Numbered from the stretch's first letter, positions 7,313 to 13,964 are shown. The stretch: 18,392 bases of DNA from an uncultured bacterium (GCA_900548225.1 URJM01000040.1:1-18392), one strand, 5' to 3'. The notes: generated by a model from the sequence alone, not told the origin. Translations and numbers: made by a program.

Positions 7313-8287
7313 TCACATGTCGAGGAAGCATGCCACCCGGTGGTTCGGGGCGACCTCCCGCATTCCGGGGAGTTCCTCGTGGCATCGCCTGGTCGCCCTG
7401 GGGCACCGCGGCGCGAACGGGCACCCTGGCGGTGGCGAAAGGAGGCTTGGCACGCTTCCGGGGATGCTTTTCAGGTCGCGCGGGTCCTTCTGGAGGCTTG
7501 GGGAGGAGTCGATAAGCCCCTGGGTATAGGGATGTGCCGGGGAGGAGAAGAGCGTCTTGACGGGCGCCTCCTCCATGACCCTCGACCCGTACATCACGAC
7601 CACGCGGGTGCACATCTCCCAGATGACGCCGAGGTCGTGGGTAATCAGGAGGAGTGCCCGCCTGCGGCCGTTGCCGGCAGCGACCTGGGAGAGGAGATCC
7701 AGGATCTGCGCCTGGATTGTGACATCCAGCGCCGTGGTCGGTTCGTCTGCAATCAGGAGCTGTGGTTCCAGCAGCATTGCCATCGCAATCATCACCCGCT
7801 GTCGCATGCCGCCTGACAATTCGAAGGGATATGCCCTGAGGGCGCGCCGCGGGTCGGCGATGCCCACGCGCTCCATCCAGGCCTGGATTAGCGCATCCTC
7901 GTCGGCGCGTGGGAGGTGCCTGTGGTGGAGGCGGAGCGTCTCGGCAAGCTGGTCGCGCACCAGGTGGAGCGGCGAGAGCGCCGTCATGGGCTCCTGGAAG
8001 ATGACGCCAATCTGGGCGCCGCGTATCCTCTGGAGTTCGGTGGCGGGCAACCCCACCAGCTCCCGTCCAAGAAAACGGATGCTTCCGGAGAGGGTGCGCC
8101 CCGGGGGCGACGGCACAAGGCGCGGAATCGACATCGCAGTCACGGACTTGCCGCATCCAGACTCCCCCACAAGGCCCACGACCTCGCCGGAACCAATACG
8201 CAGCGTGACATCGTTGACGGCGTGCACTACGCCCTCGTCAGTGTCAAATTCGACGGTCAGATTCGAAATGTCCAGGATTTCATCCAT
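7313..8287 (-). CDS. Orphan oligopeptide/dipeptide ABC transporter ATP-binding protein (DppD/OppD type)
   Basis: A 324-residue ATPase of the peptide/nickel importer class. Walker A GESGCGKS is at 41-48, Q-loop Gln98 (FQEPMTALSP is diagnostic of DppD/OppD), signature LSGGM at 157-161, Walker B LLIADEP at 177-183 and switch His217. The C-terminal oligopeptide-transporter domain (about 233-324) includes HPYTQGL and four cysteines (289, 295, 302, 320) in the CPFAPRCP...C...C arrangement of this family. Its usual partners (DppBC permeases, DppF ATPase, DppA) are absent, so it must pair with products encoded elsewhere or be a relic. I chose the ATG at 8287 (MDEILDISNL) because the domain begins there. 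The frame is open further upstream but has no domain content. Its Shine-Dalgarno (GGGGG) is inside a hairpin shared with the nagB 3' end. Confidence 0.9.
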   Translation of the reverse strand: MDEILDISNLTVEFDTDEGVVHAVNDVTLRIGSGEVVGLVGESGCGKSVTAMSIPRLVPSPPGRTLSGSIRFLGRELVGLPATELQRIRGAQIGVIFQEPMTALSPLHLVRDQLAETLRLHHRHLPRADEDALIQAWMERVGIADPRRALRAYPFELSGGMRQRVMIAMAMLLEPQLLIADEPTTALDVTIQAQILDLLSQVAAGNGRRRALLLITHDLGVIWEMCTRVVVMYGSRVMEEAPVKTLFSSPAHPYTQGLIDSSPSLQKDPRDLKSIPGSVPSLLSPPPGCPFAPRCPRATRRCHEELPGMREVAPNHRVACFLDM

Positions 8288-8299
8288 GAAATGCAAAAT

Positions 8300-8332
8300 C
8301 CCCCTGGCGGAGTGGCTTCCTCCGTCAGGGGG
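8300..8332 (-). terminator. Hairpin between nagB and the peptide-transporter ATPase: terminator or RBS-occluding structure
   Basis: Two 13-nt arms (8300-8312 and 8320-8332) pair at all but one position around a 7-nt loop. On the minus strand the 3' arm ends in CCAGGGGG and is followed by ATTTTG, which makes a weak intrinsic terminator for nagB. The GGGGG of that arm is also the only Shine-Dalgarno-like sequence before the ATPase ATG at 8287, so the stem would hide it. Confidence 0.55.
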
Positions 8333-8381
8333 AGCGATGGCAGCACTTTGGTCCTTTGGGCCTGTATCCGCCGCTAATCTA

Positions 8382-9206
8382 CTACTTGAGCCCCGCCTTT
8401 TTCCTTGCGGCCGCAAGGAATTTCAGCATGGCGGTTTCGCTTCCTGGCGCGGTCATGTGGTAGTATTCGCGGTATTTGAGTTTGGATGCGGCCGCCTCGT
8501 CGATGATGACGGTCACATTTGGGTGGAGTTGCAGTGCTGAGGAGGTATTCATCGAGGTGATTGGGCCCTCCAGCATTCCATGGATTGCCTCCGCCTTGTT
8601 TGCTCCGAAGGCGATCATCAGCACCTCGTCGGCGTCCAGGACTGTTCCGACACCCATTGAGAGCGCCCACTTCGGCACCTTCTCGGTCTTGCCATTGAAG
8701 AAGAGCCGCGCATTGTCCTCGATTGTGGACTGCGCGAGGGTGATGATGTGGGTGCGGCTGGTGAGGGAGGTTCCGGGTTCATTGAAGCCGATGTGCCCAT
8801 CCCGTCCAATTCCGACAACCTGGAGCTTGATGCCTCCGACGGAGACGATCGCCTCCTCGTAGCGTGCGCACTCGTGTTCGATGTCGGAGGTCAGCCCATC
8901 CAGGAAGTTCACGTTCTCCTTCTTGATGTTGACATGGTCGAAGAGATGCTTGTTCATGAAGTGGCGGTAGCTCTGGGGGTCGTTCGGGGGCAGTCCGATG
9001 TATTCGTCGAGGTTGAAGGTATGCACATCGGAGAAGTCGATTTCACCCTTCTTGTACCCCTTGACCATCTCGCTGTAGAGTCCCTCCGGGGTGGATCCCG
9101 TGGGCAGCCCGAGAACCTTGGCACGGCAGTTCATGACCCTGTCCCGAACAATCTTGTACGCCTCCTTGGCGACCGTCCGTTTGTCCTTGCAGATGATAAC
9201 GTTCAT
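8382..9206 (-). CDS. nagB: Glucosamine-6-phosphate deaminase
   Basis: A 274-residue sugar-phosphate isomerase/deaminase that converts glucosamine-6-phosphate to fructose-6-phosphate and ammonia, the last step of amino-sugar use. The length matches E. coli NagB (266) and the proteins align with an offset of five. LDEYIGLP carries Asp67 (E. coli Asp72), and GIGRDGHIGFNEP carries Asp136, His138 and Glu143 (E. coli 141, 143, 148). The E. coli allosteric N-acetylglucosamine-6-phosphate contacts Arg158 and Lys160 are His153 and Ile155 here, which suggests a non-allosteric enzyme. The start is fixed by a near-perfect AAGGAGGT just before the ATG. No nagA is adjacent. It sits alone between a repeat-bearing intergenic region and the orphan ATPase. 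Confidence 0.96.
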   Translation of the reverse strand: MNVIICKDKRTVAKEAYKIVRDRVMNCRAKVLGLPTGSTPEGLYSEMVKGYKKGEIDFSDVHTFNLDEYIGLPPNDPQSYRHFMNKHLFDHVNIKKENVNFLDGLTSDIEHECARYEEAIVSVGGIKLQVVGIGRDGHIGFNEPGTSLTSRTHIITLAQSTIEDNARLFFNGKTEKVPKWALSMGVGTVLDADEVLMIAFGANKAEAIHGMLEGPITSMNTSSALQLHPNVTVIIDEAAASKLKYREYYHMTAPGSETAMLKFLAAARKKAGLK

Positions 9207-9345
9207 TCTACCTCCTTGAATTTGGGGTTCCGACGGGTCTGGTCAAAGGGGGAACTCTCCGGAAAAATCAACTTCGCCCCTGCCCTCATCAGGTATTATT
9301 GGACAAATCCAACGAAAAACCAGCAAAACGACGAAATTTTTGAAA

Positions 9346-9434
9346 GTAGGGAGGAGGGAGAAGGGAGGAGAAGGTAGTGCGTGGATGGCGCGCGTGGGCG
9401 CGCCCGCGCGGCGATTCCGCCACGCGTCCATTGA
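9346..9434 (+). repeat. Dispersed palindromic repeat, single copy
   Basis: A purine tract starting GTAGGGAGGAGGG is followed by GTAGTGCG and a 49-nt GC-rich core at 9382-9430, then TTGA. The layout matches units of the right-end array. The core contains the perfect palindrome GGGCGCGCCC and a second hairpin whose inner arms read GGCG-ATTC-CGCC, where the right-end copies read GGCA-ATTC-TGCC. The two differences keep pairing intact. Confidence 0.85.
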
Positions 9435-9546
9435 GTAGGGTTGGACCACGAAAACCACGAAAAGCACAAAAGGGGGGATAATAGAACCACGAATGGACAC
9501 GAATGGACCACGAACGGGGGGAATCGGGGCTTGTGCACGTTATCAC
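9435..9546. repeat. ACCACGAA-type short intergenic repeats
   Basis: This is the gene-free stretch after the palindromic repeat. It contains GGACCACGAAAACCACGAAA and, at 9486-9515, ACCACGAATGG / ACACGAATGG / ACCACGAAC in series. The same motif occurs at 39-62 (inverted) and inside the units at 18189 and 18301. I associate this motif with intergenic regions of PVC bacteria. The rest of the 9207-9606 gap (9207-9345) shows no gene or clear signal. Confidence 0.6.
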
Positions 9547-9578
9547 AAAAAAAAGCCCGGTGCGTTTCCGCATCGGGC
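9547..9578 (-). terminator. Intrinsic terminator after secY
   Basis: On the minus strand GCCCGATGCG (9578-9569), loop GAAA, CGCACCGGGC (9564-9555) and then eight Ts (9554-9547). The stem has ten positions with one A-C mismatch. It lies 28 nt after the secY stop and is the clearest terminator in the window, so it ends the ribosomal transcript. Confidence 0.9.
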
Positions 9579-9606
9579 GATTATTTGATGGGGGGATGGC
9601 TTGTCG

Positions 9607-10986
9607 TCAGCCGACTCTTCCGCTTCTTAGGATTCCCTTTGAGAGGAAGCCGTCGTAATTACGGCTGATGAGGTAGGTCTGGATTTGCCGCATGGTATCC
9701 AGCATGACGCCCACGATAATCAGGAGGCTGGTGCCACCGAAGAACTGTGAGAGGGATGATGGAATCTTCAGGAATGAAGTAGTGAGGATCATTGGCAGGA
9801 TTGCAAGGACAAGCAGTCCGAGTGCTCCGGCCAGCGTGATGCGGCTCATTGCGTGGTCGAGGAAGTCGCTGGTTGGCTTTCCGGGGCGGATGCCGGGGAT
9901 GTATCCGTTGTTCTTCTGGAAATCGTCTGCAATCTGGATTGGGTTGAACTGGTTTGCGACCCAGAAGAATGCGAAGAGCATAAGGAGTGCGGCGTAGAAG
10001 ATCGCGTATCCGAAGGAGCCGTACTGGAAGTGGATTGCCAGCCACTGCGTGACTGCGTTGGCAGGCAGGTATCGCAGGATGACCTCGAAGAAGGAGAGGA
10101 TTGCGCCGGCGAAGATGATTGGCATGACATTCGCGTAGTTCACGCGGAGAGGCAGGTAGGTCGTCTGGACGCCTGCGGAGCGGCCGAATCCGCCGACGGC
10201 GCGCTGCTGCGCGTAGCGGACGGGGATTTTGCGCATGCCTTCGGTCAGGATGATTGCGCCGACGGTGACCGCGATGAAGAGGGCGACGAGGATTGCCAGG
10301 TGGATGACTGTCAGCTGGCTCTCGCCTGTCGCGCTGCCGACGAAGACCATCTGGTAGAGGCTGACCAGTGCGCTTGGGATTCTGGCGACGATGTTGACCG
10401 TGATGATGAGGGACGCGCCGTTGCCGACGCCACGCTCCGTGACCATTTCACCGAGCCAGGTGATGAACATGGAGCCGCCCACCAGGATGATGATGGTCTG
10501 GATCATGAATCCGGGGCCCGGATTGAAGACCACTGGAAGTTCGCCGAGTCCAAGACGGCTGGGCTCCATCATTGCCACGGAGAACATGATTCCCTGGATG
10601 ATTGCGACGATGACGGTCATCACCCTCATGATGAAGTTATACTGCTGCATTCCGCTTTCGCCTTCGCGGGTCATCTTGCTGAGAGCCGGGATGACGGGCG
10701 TCATCAGCTGCAGGATGATGGAGGCGGAGATGTACGGCATGATGCCCAGCGCACCGATGGCGAACTTTTCCATTGCGCCGCCGCTGAAGAGGCTGAGCAT
10801 GCCCATGATGCCGGAGGAGCCCGCGTTGCTGTTCAGGTTGTTGAAGAGCTCCTTGAGGCGCACGGGGTCGATTCCTGGGCACGGGATGGCTGCGGTCAGC
10901 TGCACCAGGGCAATCATTGCGAAGGTGAAGAGGAGACGCTTCTTCAGTTCAGGAATCTTAAAGCAGTTCAGATAGGCGGAGAGCAT
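9607..10986 (-). CDS. secY: Preprotein translocase subunit SecY
   Basis: A 459-residue polytopic protein forming the channel of the SecYEG translocon in the cytoplasmic membrane. Hydrophobic segments repeat along the length as expected for ten helices. The N-terminal KIPELKKRLLFTFAMI, MPYISASIILQLM (early helices), GNGASLIITVNIVARIP and IPGIRPGKPTSDFLD plus GGTSLLIIVGVMLDTM near the C-terminus are conserved SecY blocks. It is the last gene of the spc cluster. A 231-nt spacer separates it from rplO, unlike the tight packing upstream, and that spacer holds a terminator-like structure and a promoter candidate, so secY may be transcribed at least partly on its own. AGGAA lies 5 nt before the ATG. 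No map, infA, rpmJ or rpsM follows. Confidence 0.97.
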   Translation of the reverse strand: MLSAYLNCFKIPELKKRLLFTFAMIALVQLTAAIPCPGIDPVRLKELFNNLNSNAGSSGIMGMLSLFSGGAMEKFAIGALGIMPYISASIILQLMTPVIPALSKMTREGESGMQQYNFIMRVMTVIVAIIQGIMFSVAMMEPSRLGLGELPVVFNPGPGFMIQTIIILVGGSMFITWLGEMVTERGVGNGASLIITVNIVARIPSALVSLYQMVFVGSATGESQLTVIHLAILVALFIAVTVGAIILTEGMRKIPVRYAQQRAVGGFGRSAGVQTTYLPLRVNYANVMPIIFAGAILSFFEVILRYLPANAVTQWLAIHFQYGSFGYAIFYAALLMLFAFFWVANQFNPIQIADDFQKNNGYIPGIRPGKPTSDFLDHAMSRITLAGALGLLVLAILPMILTTSFLKIPSSLSQFFGGTSLLIIVGVMLDTMRQIQTYLISRNYDGFLSKGILRSGRVG

Positions 10987-11058
10987 ATCAGTTCCTAGTT
11001 GTGCATGTCAATTTGAAATGGATGCGCCTGGTCGTCCAATGGAGGCGAAACGGAGTCA

Positions 11059-11086
11059 AATATACAACGGTTGCGTGCGCCGTCCA
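11059..11086 (-). promoter_or_regulatory. Candidate promoter for secY
   Basis: On the minus strand TGGACG (11081-11086, 4 of 6) and TATATT (11059-11064, 5 of 6) are 16 nt apart. They lie just downstream of the terminator-like structure and about 70 nt before the secY ATG. The same TATATT box appears before the amino acid importer operon. Confidence 0.4.
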
Positions 11087-11117
11087 GTCCGATTACGCAG
11101 GAAAGGGGAAATCTCCG

Positions 11118-11199
11118 AAAAAACCCCTCGCGCTTTTGTCCTTGGGCGCATCCGGCGGCCTGCCGCCGCGGCGCCCCTTGAGTCAAGGGAGGGGTTTTT
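11118..11199 (-). terminator. Long multi-part hairpin between rplO and secY, terminator-like
   Basis: Outer arms AAAAACCCCTC (11119-11129) and GAGGGGTTTTT (11189-11199) pair perfectly over 11 bp. Inside are CCTTG/CAAGG (11140-11144, 11184-11188), GGGCGC/GCGCCC (11144-11149, 11171-11176) and GGCGGC/GCCGCC (11154-11159, 11162-11167). On the minus strand the structure ends GGGG followed by six Ts, which fits intrinsic termination or attenuation after rplO. The arms are symmetric, so it could act on either strand. Confidence 0.65.
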
Positions 11200-11217
11200 C
11201 CTGGAGCCGAAGGCCAC

Positions 11218-11766
11218 TTACTCCGCGGTCTTCTCGGCGGTGGCAAGTGCCGCCACTGCCTTCTTCTTGTTCTTGCACGCGAAGTGGCGCGCCTTCTTGG
11301 CGGCGACATCTTCCTCGTGGGTCGGCATCTTCTCCTCGACGCTGCCGCCGACGGCCTCGATCTTGGCCTTGGCCTGGCCGCTGAACCTGTCGGCGGAGAC
11401 CTTGAGAGCCTTGGTCAATTCGCCGTTGGCGAGAATCTTCAGCGGGAGGGGTTCCTTGCTGACAAGACCCTTCTCGAGAAGAATCTCGCGGTTCACCTCG
11501 GCGCCGGACTCGAAGTTCTTCTCGAGGGTCGAAAGGTTGACCACCTCGAAGAGGACATGGTTCGGGTTGTTGAAGCCGCGCTTGGGCAGACGGCGGATCA
11601 GCGGAATCTGGCCACCCTCGAAATGCGGACGGCGCTTTGCGCCGGCGCGGGCGCCGGCACCCTTGTCACCACGGCCGGCAGTGCGGCCGTTGCCAGAACC
11701 GTCGCCACGGCCGACGCGCTTGCGCGCCTGGCGGTTGAAGGTATTCTTCAGTTCGTGAAGCTTCAT
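11218..11766 (-). CDS. rplO: 50S ribosomal protein L15
   Basis: A 182-residue large-subunit protein. The N-terminal MKLHELKN, the glycine/arginine-rich KRVGRGDGSGNGRTAGRGDKG region, and FEGGQIPLIRRLPKRGFNN are diagnostic of L15. The conserved fold ends near KAKIEAVGGSVEE (about 145), where most bacterial L15 proteins stop. Here a tail of about 38 residues follows, rich in Lys, Ala and Glu (ARHFACKNKKKAVAALATAE). The ATG at 11766 is preceded by AAGGAGGG 8 nt upstream, which overlaps the rpsE stop codon, so the two genes are likely translationally coupled. rpmD, which usually lies between rpsE and rplO, is absent (gap 13 nt). Confidence 0.96.
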   Translation of the reverse strand: MKLHELKNTFNRQARKRVGRGDGSGNGRTAGRGDKGAGARAGAKRRPHFEGGQIPLIRRLPKRGFNNPNHVLFEVVNLSTLEKNFESGAEVNREILLEKGLVSKEPLPLKILANGELTKALKVSADRFSGQAKAKIEAVGGSVEEKMPTHEEDVAAKKARHFACKNKKKAVAALATAEKTAE

Positions 11767-11779
11767 GGAAATTCCCTCC

Positions 11780-12391
11780 TTAGAACGCGTGGATGTCGCG
11801 CTTCTCAAGCATCTCGTCACGGGTGCGCAGCATCTTCAGCGCCTCGAAGGTCGCCTTGACGACATTCGACTGGTTGCTGCTGCCCAGCGACTTCGCCAGG
11901 ACGTCCTGGATGCCGGCAAGCTCAAGGACGGCGCGCATGCCGCCGCCGGCGATGACGCCGGTACCCTGGCTGGCAGGCTTGATCAGCACCTTGGCGGCGC
12001 AGAAACGCGCCTCAACCGCATGGGTGATTGTGGTTCCACGGGTGGGGACCGCCATCAGATTCTTGCGGGCGTGCTCGCCGCCCTTGCGGATGGCGTCGGA
12101 AAGCTCGTTGGCCTTGCCGAAGCCCAGGCCGACGCGGCCCTTCTTGTCTCCGACTGCGATCAATGCGCTGAAGGAGAAGTTCTTGCCGCCCTTGACGACC
12201 TTGGTGGAGCGGTTGACCACGATTGTGCGCTCCTCGAACTCGTCCTGCTCGACCTCGCGTTCGCGGCGGTCGTTCCTGCGCTGGTCGTTGCGGCGCTGGG
12301 GGCGTCCCTCGGACTTGCGGGTGGATGCCGCGGCGCCGACCTCTGGGGTCTCGGCGGGGGCGGTCACCTTATCTTCAATTTCGTTTGCCAC
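11780..12391 (-). CDS. rpsE: 30S ribosomal protein S5
   Basis: Small-subunit protein of about 203 residues that helps decoding accuracy. The double-stranded RNA-binding part has the S5 signature (KGGKNFSFSALIAVGD, VGLGFGKANE), and the C-terminal domain has TGVIAGGGMRAVLELAGIQDVLAKSLGSSN. Before it lies a long, probably disordered N-terminal extension ending in an Arg/Asp/Asn-rich stretch (RPQRRNDQRRNDRRERE). I chose the GTG at 12391 because GGAG lies 9 nt upstream and its context ACATCCGTGGCAA is identical to that of rpsZ. An in-frame ATG at 12406 has no Shine-Dalgarno but cannot be excluded, and would add five residues. Confidence 0.95.
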   Translation of the reverse strand: MANEIEDKVTAPAETPEVGAAASTRKSEGRPQRRNDQRRNDRREREVEQDEFEERTIVVNRSTKVVKGGKNFSFSALIAVGDKKGRVGLGFGKANELSDAIRKGGEHARKNLMAVPTRGTTITHAVEARFCAAKVLIKPASQGTGVIAGGGMRAVLELAGIQDVLAKSLGSSNQSNVVKATFEALKMLRTRDEMLEKRDIHAF

Positions 12392-12400
12392 GGATGTAGT

Positions 12401-12404
12401 CTCC
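12401..12404 (-). promoter_or_regulatory. Ribosome-binding site that sets the rpsE start
   Basis: GGAG lies 9 nt before the GTG at 12391. It overlaps the upstream ATG at 12406, which itself has no Shine-Dalgarno. The spacing and flanking bases match the rpsZ initiation region. Confidence 0.6.
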
Positions 12405-12424
12405 ATAAGTGACTGGTTTAGGTG

Positions 12425-12787
12425 CTAGAACTCGAGACCTGCCTTGCGGGCGGCTTCAGCCAGGGCCTTCACGCAACCATGGTATGGGAACCCGCCACGG
12501 TCGAAAACCACAGTCTTGATATCCTTCGCCAGCGCACGCTGCGCAATCGCGTCGCCGATCACCTCGGCGCTCTTGATGTTCGCAGAGAGCTTCTGCGCAC
12601 GGAAATCCTTCTCCACGGTGGCCGCGGAAGCCAGGGTGACCCCGGCCTCGTCGTCGATCACCTGGGCGTAGATGTGGGCGCCGGTGCGGCAGACGCACAG
12701 GCGCGGCTTTGCCGCTGTGCCCGAAACCTTGTTGCGGATATGGCGATGACGGCGGATCCGCTGTTCCTTCTTGCTTAGCTTGCTCAT
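12425..12787 (-). CDS. rplR: 50S ribosomal protein L18
   Basis: A 120-residue protein that, with L5, holds 5S rRNA in the large subunit. The basic N-terminus KKEQRIRRHRHIRNKVSGTAAKPRLCV, the IYAQVIDDEAGVTLASAAT strand region, and the C-terminal VVFDRGGFPYHGCVKALAEAARKAGLEF are the L18 hallmarks. The length is normal. GAGG lies about 11 nt before the ATG, weaker than for most neighbours. Upstream is the unusual 189-nt spacer after rplF. rpsE follows closely. Confidence 0.96.
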   Translation of the reverse strand: MSKLSKKEQRIRRHRHIRNKVSGTAAKPRLCVCRTGAHIYAQVIDDEAGVTLASAATVEKDFRAQKLSANIKSAEVIGDAIAQRALAKDIKTVVFDRGGFPYHGCVKALAEAARKAGLEF

Positions 12788-12976
12788 TTCTGTCTTGTCC
12801 TCTACTAGACTTGCCGTCGGCTTGGTACGACGGCCGCCACGAACCTCCTGGGAAGATGCACTCCTCCGCCAAGGAGTTCGCAGCGTGCTTCAAACATGGG
12901 CGGGGAAGCCTGGCCGGAGAAGCCATGCCGCAGTCGCGGCCGGGCTCCGGGGCGCGGCCTCCGCCGCCTTGGACTA
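12788..12976 (-). other. Structured 189-nt spacer between rplF and rplR
   Basis: This GC-rich gap has no convincing gene. Two perfect inverted repeats are visible: GCCGTCG/CGACGGC with an 8-nt loop (12813-12834) and ACTCCT/AGGAGT with a 6-nt loop (12860-12877). On the minus strand an AGGAGG (12843-12848) is followed 3 nt later by a GTG that opens an 11-codon frame ending in TAG just before rplR. That spacing is too short to trust. The region could be a regulatory leader for the rplR part of the operon, a remnant, or an inserted sequence. Confidence 0.45.
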
Positions 12977-13516
12977 CTACACCTTCTTGCCTTCCTTCAG
13001 GGAGAGCTGCTCTCCAGCGTAGCGGACGCCCTTGCCATGGTAGGCGTCGGGCACGCGGTTGCTGCGGATTGTCGCCGCGGCCTGGCCAACCGCCTGCTTG
13101 TCAATGGACTCCAGGACAATGTGGGTCTGGTCCTTGAGGGTGCAGGTCACATTGCTTGGCACATTGAAGATGCGGGGGTTGCTGTATCCCAGGTTCAGCG
13201 TGAGTTCCTGGCCCTTGATGGCGGCGCGGTATCCGACGCCCACCAGTTCCAGCTCGATGGTGAAGCCGGTGTTGACGCCGATCACCATGTTGTTGACGAG
13301 GCTGCGGATCAGGCCGTGGTTCATCTTGGTCTGGCGCGCGTCGCTGGCACGGCTGACATGGATCTCCTTGCCATCCTCGGAGACCTTGACGGTCACGTCG
13401 GAGGGAATCGACTGTGTCAGGGTGCCCTTGGGGCCCGTGACGGTTGCCACGCCGTCCTTGATCTCCACCTTCACCTTCGGATCCAGTGCGATCGGCTTGT
13501 TACCCATTCTAGACAT
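12977..13516 (-). CDS. rplF: 50S ribosomal protein L6
   Basis: A 179-residue large-subunit protein with the two-repeat L6 fold. The N-terminal MSRMGNKPI, GPKGTLTQ, RSLVNNMVIGVNTGF and the C-terminal VPDAYHGKGVRYAGEQLSLKEGKK (the L6 signature region) are clear. Length is normal. GGAGG lies 10 nt before the ATG. Two TAG codons stand in tandem at the end. The next gene, rplR, starts only after a 189-nt gap, whereas rpsH upstream is 24 nt away. Confidence 0.97.
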   Translation of the reverse strand: MSRMGNKPIALDPKVKVEIKDGVATVTGPKGTLTQSIPSDVTVKVSEDGKEIHVSRASDARQTKMNHGLIRSLVNNMVIGVNTGFTIELELVGVGYRAAIKGQELTLNLGYSNPRIFNVPSNVTCTLKDQTHIVLESIDKQAVGQAAATIRSNRVPDAYHGKGVRYAGEQLSLKEGKKV

Positions 13517-13540
13517 TGCTGCTATTCCTCCATCGTTGTG

Positions 13541-13945
13541 CTACCAGACATAGCAGAGCAGCTCGCCGCCGATGTTGCGCTTGCGCGCGGCACGGTCGGT
13601 CATCAGCCCCTGGGAGGTGGTCAGAATGGCCACGCCCAGACCGCCGAGGACACGGGGAATCTCGGAGCTGTTCACATAGACCCGGCAGGAGGGGCGGCTG
13701 ACCCGCTTGATGCCCTCGATGACAGGAGTAGCGTTCTTGCCCTTGTACTTCAAAGTGATGTTAAGGGCCTTCTTGTTGTTGCCCAGGTCCTGAACCTCGA
13801 AGCTGTCGATGAATCCAGTCTCCTTAAGCGTCTCGGCCAGGGCGGCCTTCAGCTTGCTGGAGGGCATGGAGACGGTGGGCAGCTTGGCGTTCGAGGCGTT
13901 GCGCACCCGAGTCAGCATATCAGCAATTGGATCGCTCATGCTCAT
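13541..13945 (-). CDS. rpsH: 30S ribosomal protein S8
   Basis: A 134-residue primary 16S rRNA-binding protein. In E. coli S8 is also the translational repressor of the spc operon. The N-terminal SDPIADMLTRVRNA and the C-terminal signature GGLGVAILTTSQGLMTDRAARK followed by NIGGELLCYVW are standard. Length is normal. AGGAGG lies 9 nt before the ATG at 13945. A second ATG two codons on is possible. It is tightly packed between rpsZ and rplF. Confidence 0.97.
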   Translation of the reverse strand: MSMSDPIADMLTRVRNASNAKLPTVSMPSSKLKAALAETLKETGFIDSFEVQDLGNNKKALNITLKYKGKNATPVIEGIKRVSRPSCRVYVNSSEIPRVLGGLGVAILTTSQGLMTDRAARKRNIGGELLCYVW

Positions 13946-13964
13946 GGTTGTATGCCTCCTTAGG

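Noticed and set aside
6285..8156. A 623-codon minus-strand frame extending upstream of the amino acid binding lipoprotein
   Set aside because: Only the last 285 codons are real. The upstream part is the dppD-type gene read in another frame, and a perfect ribosome-binding site and signal peptide fix the start at 7142.
9853..10998. A 381-codon plus-strand frame opposite secY
   Set aside because: It is an antisense shadow: Asp/His/Glu-rich with no motif, while the opposite strand encodes a clear SecY.
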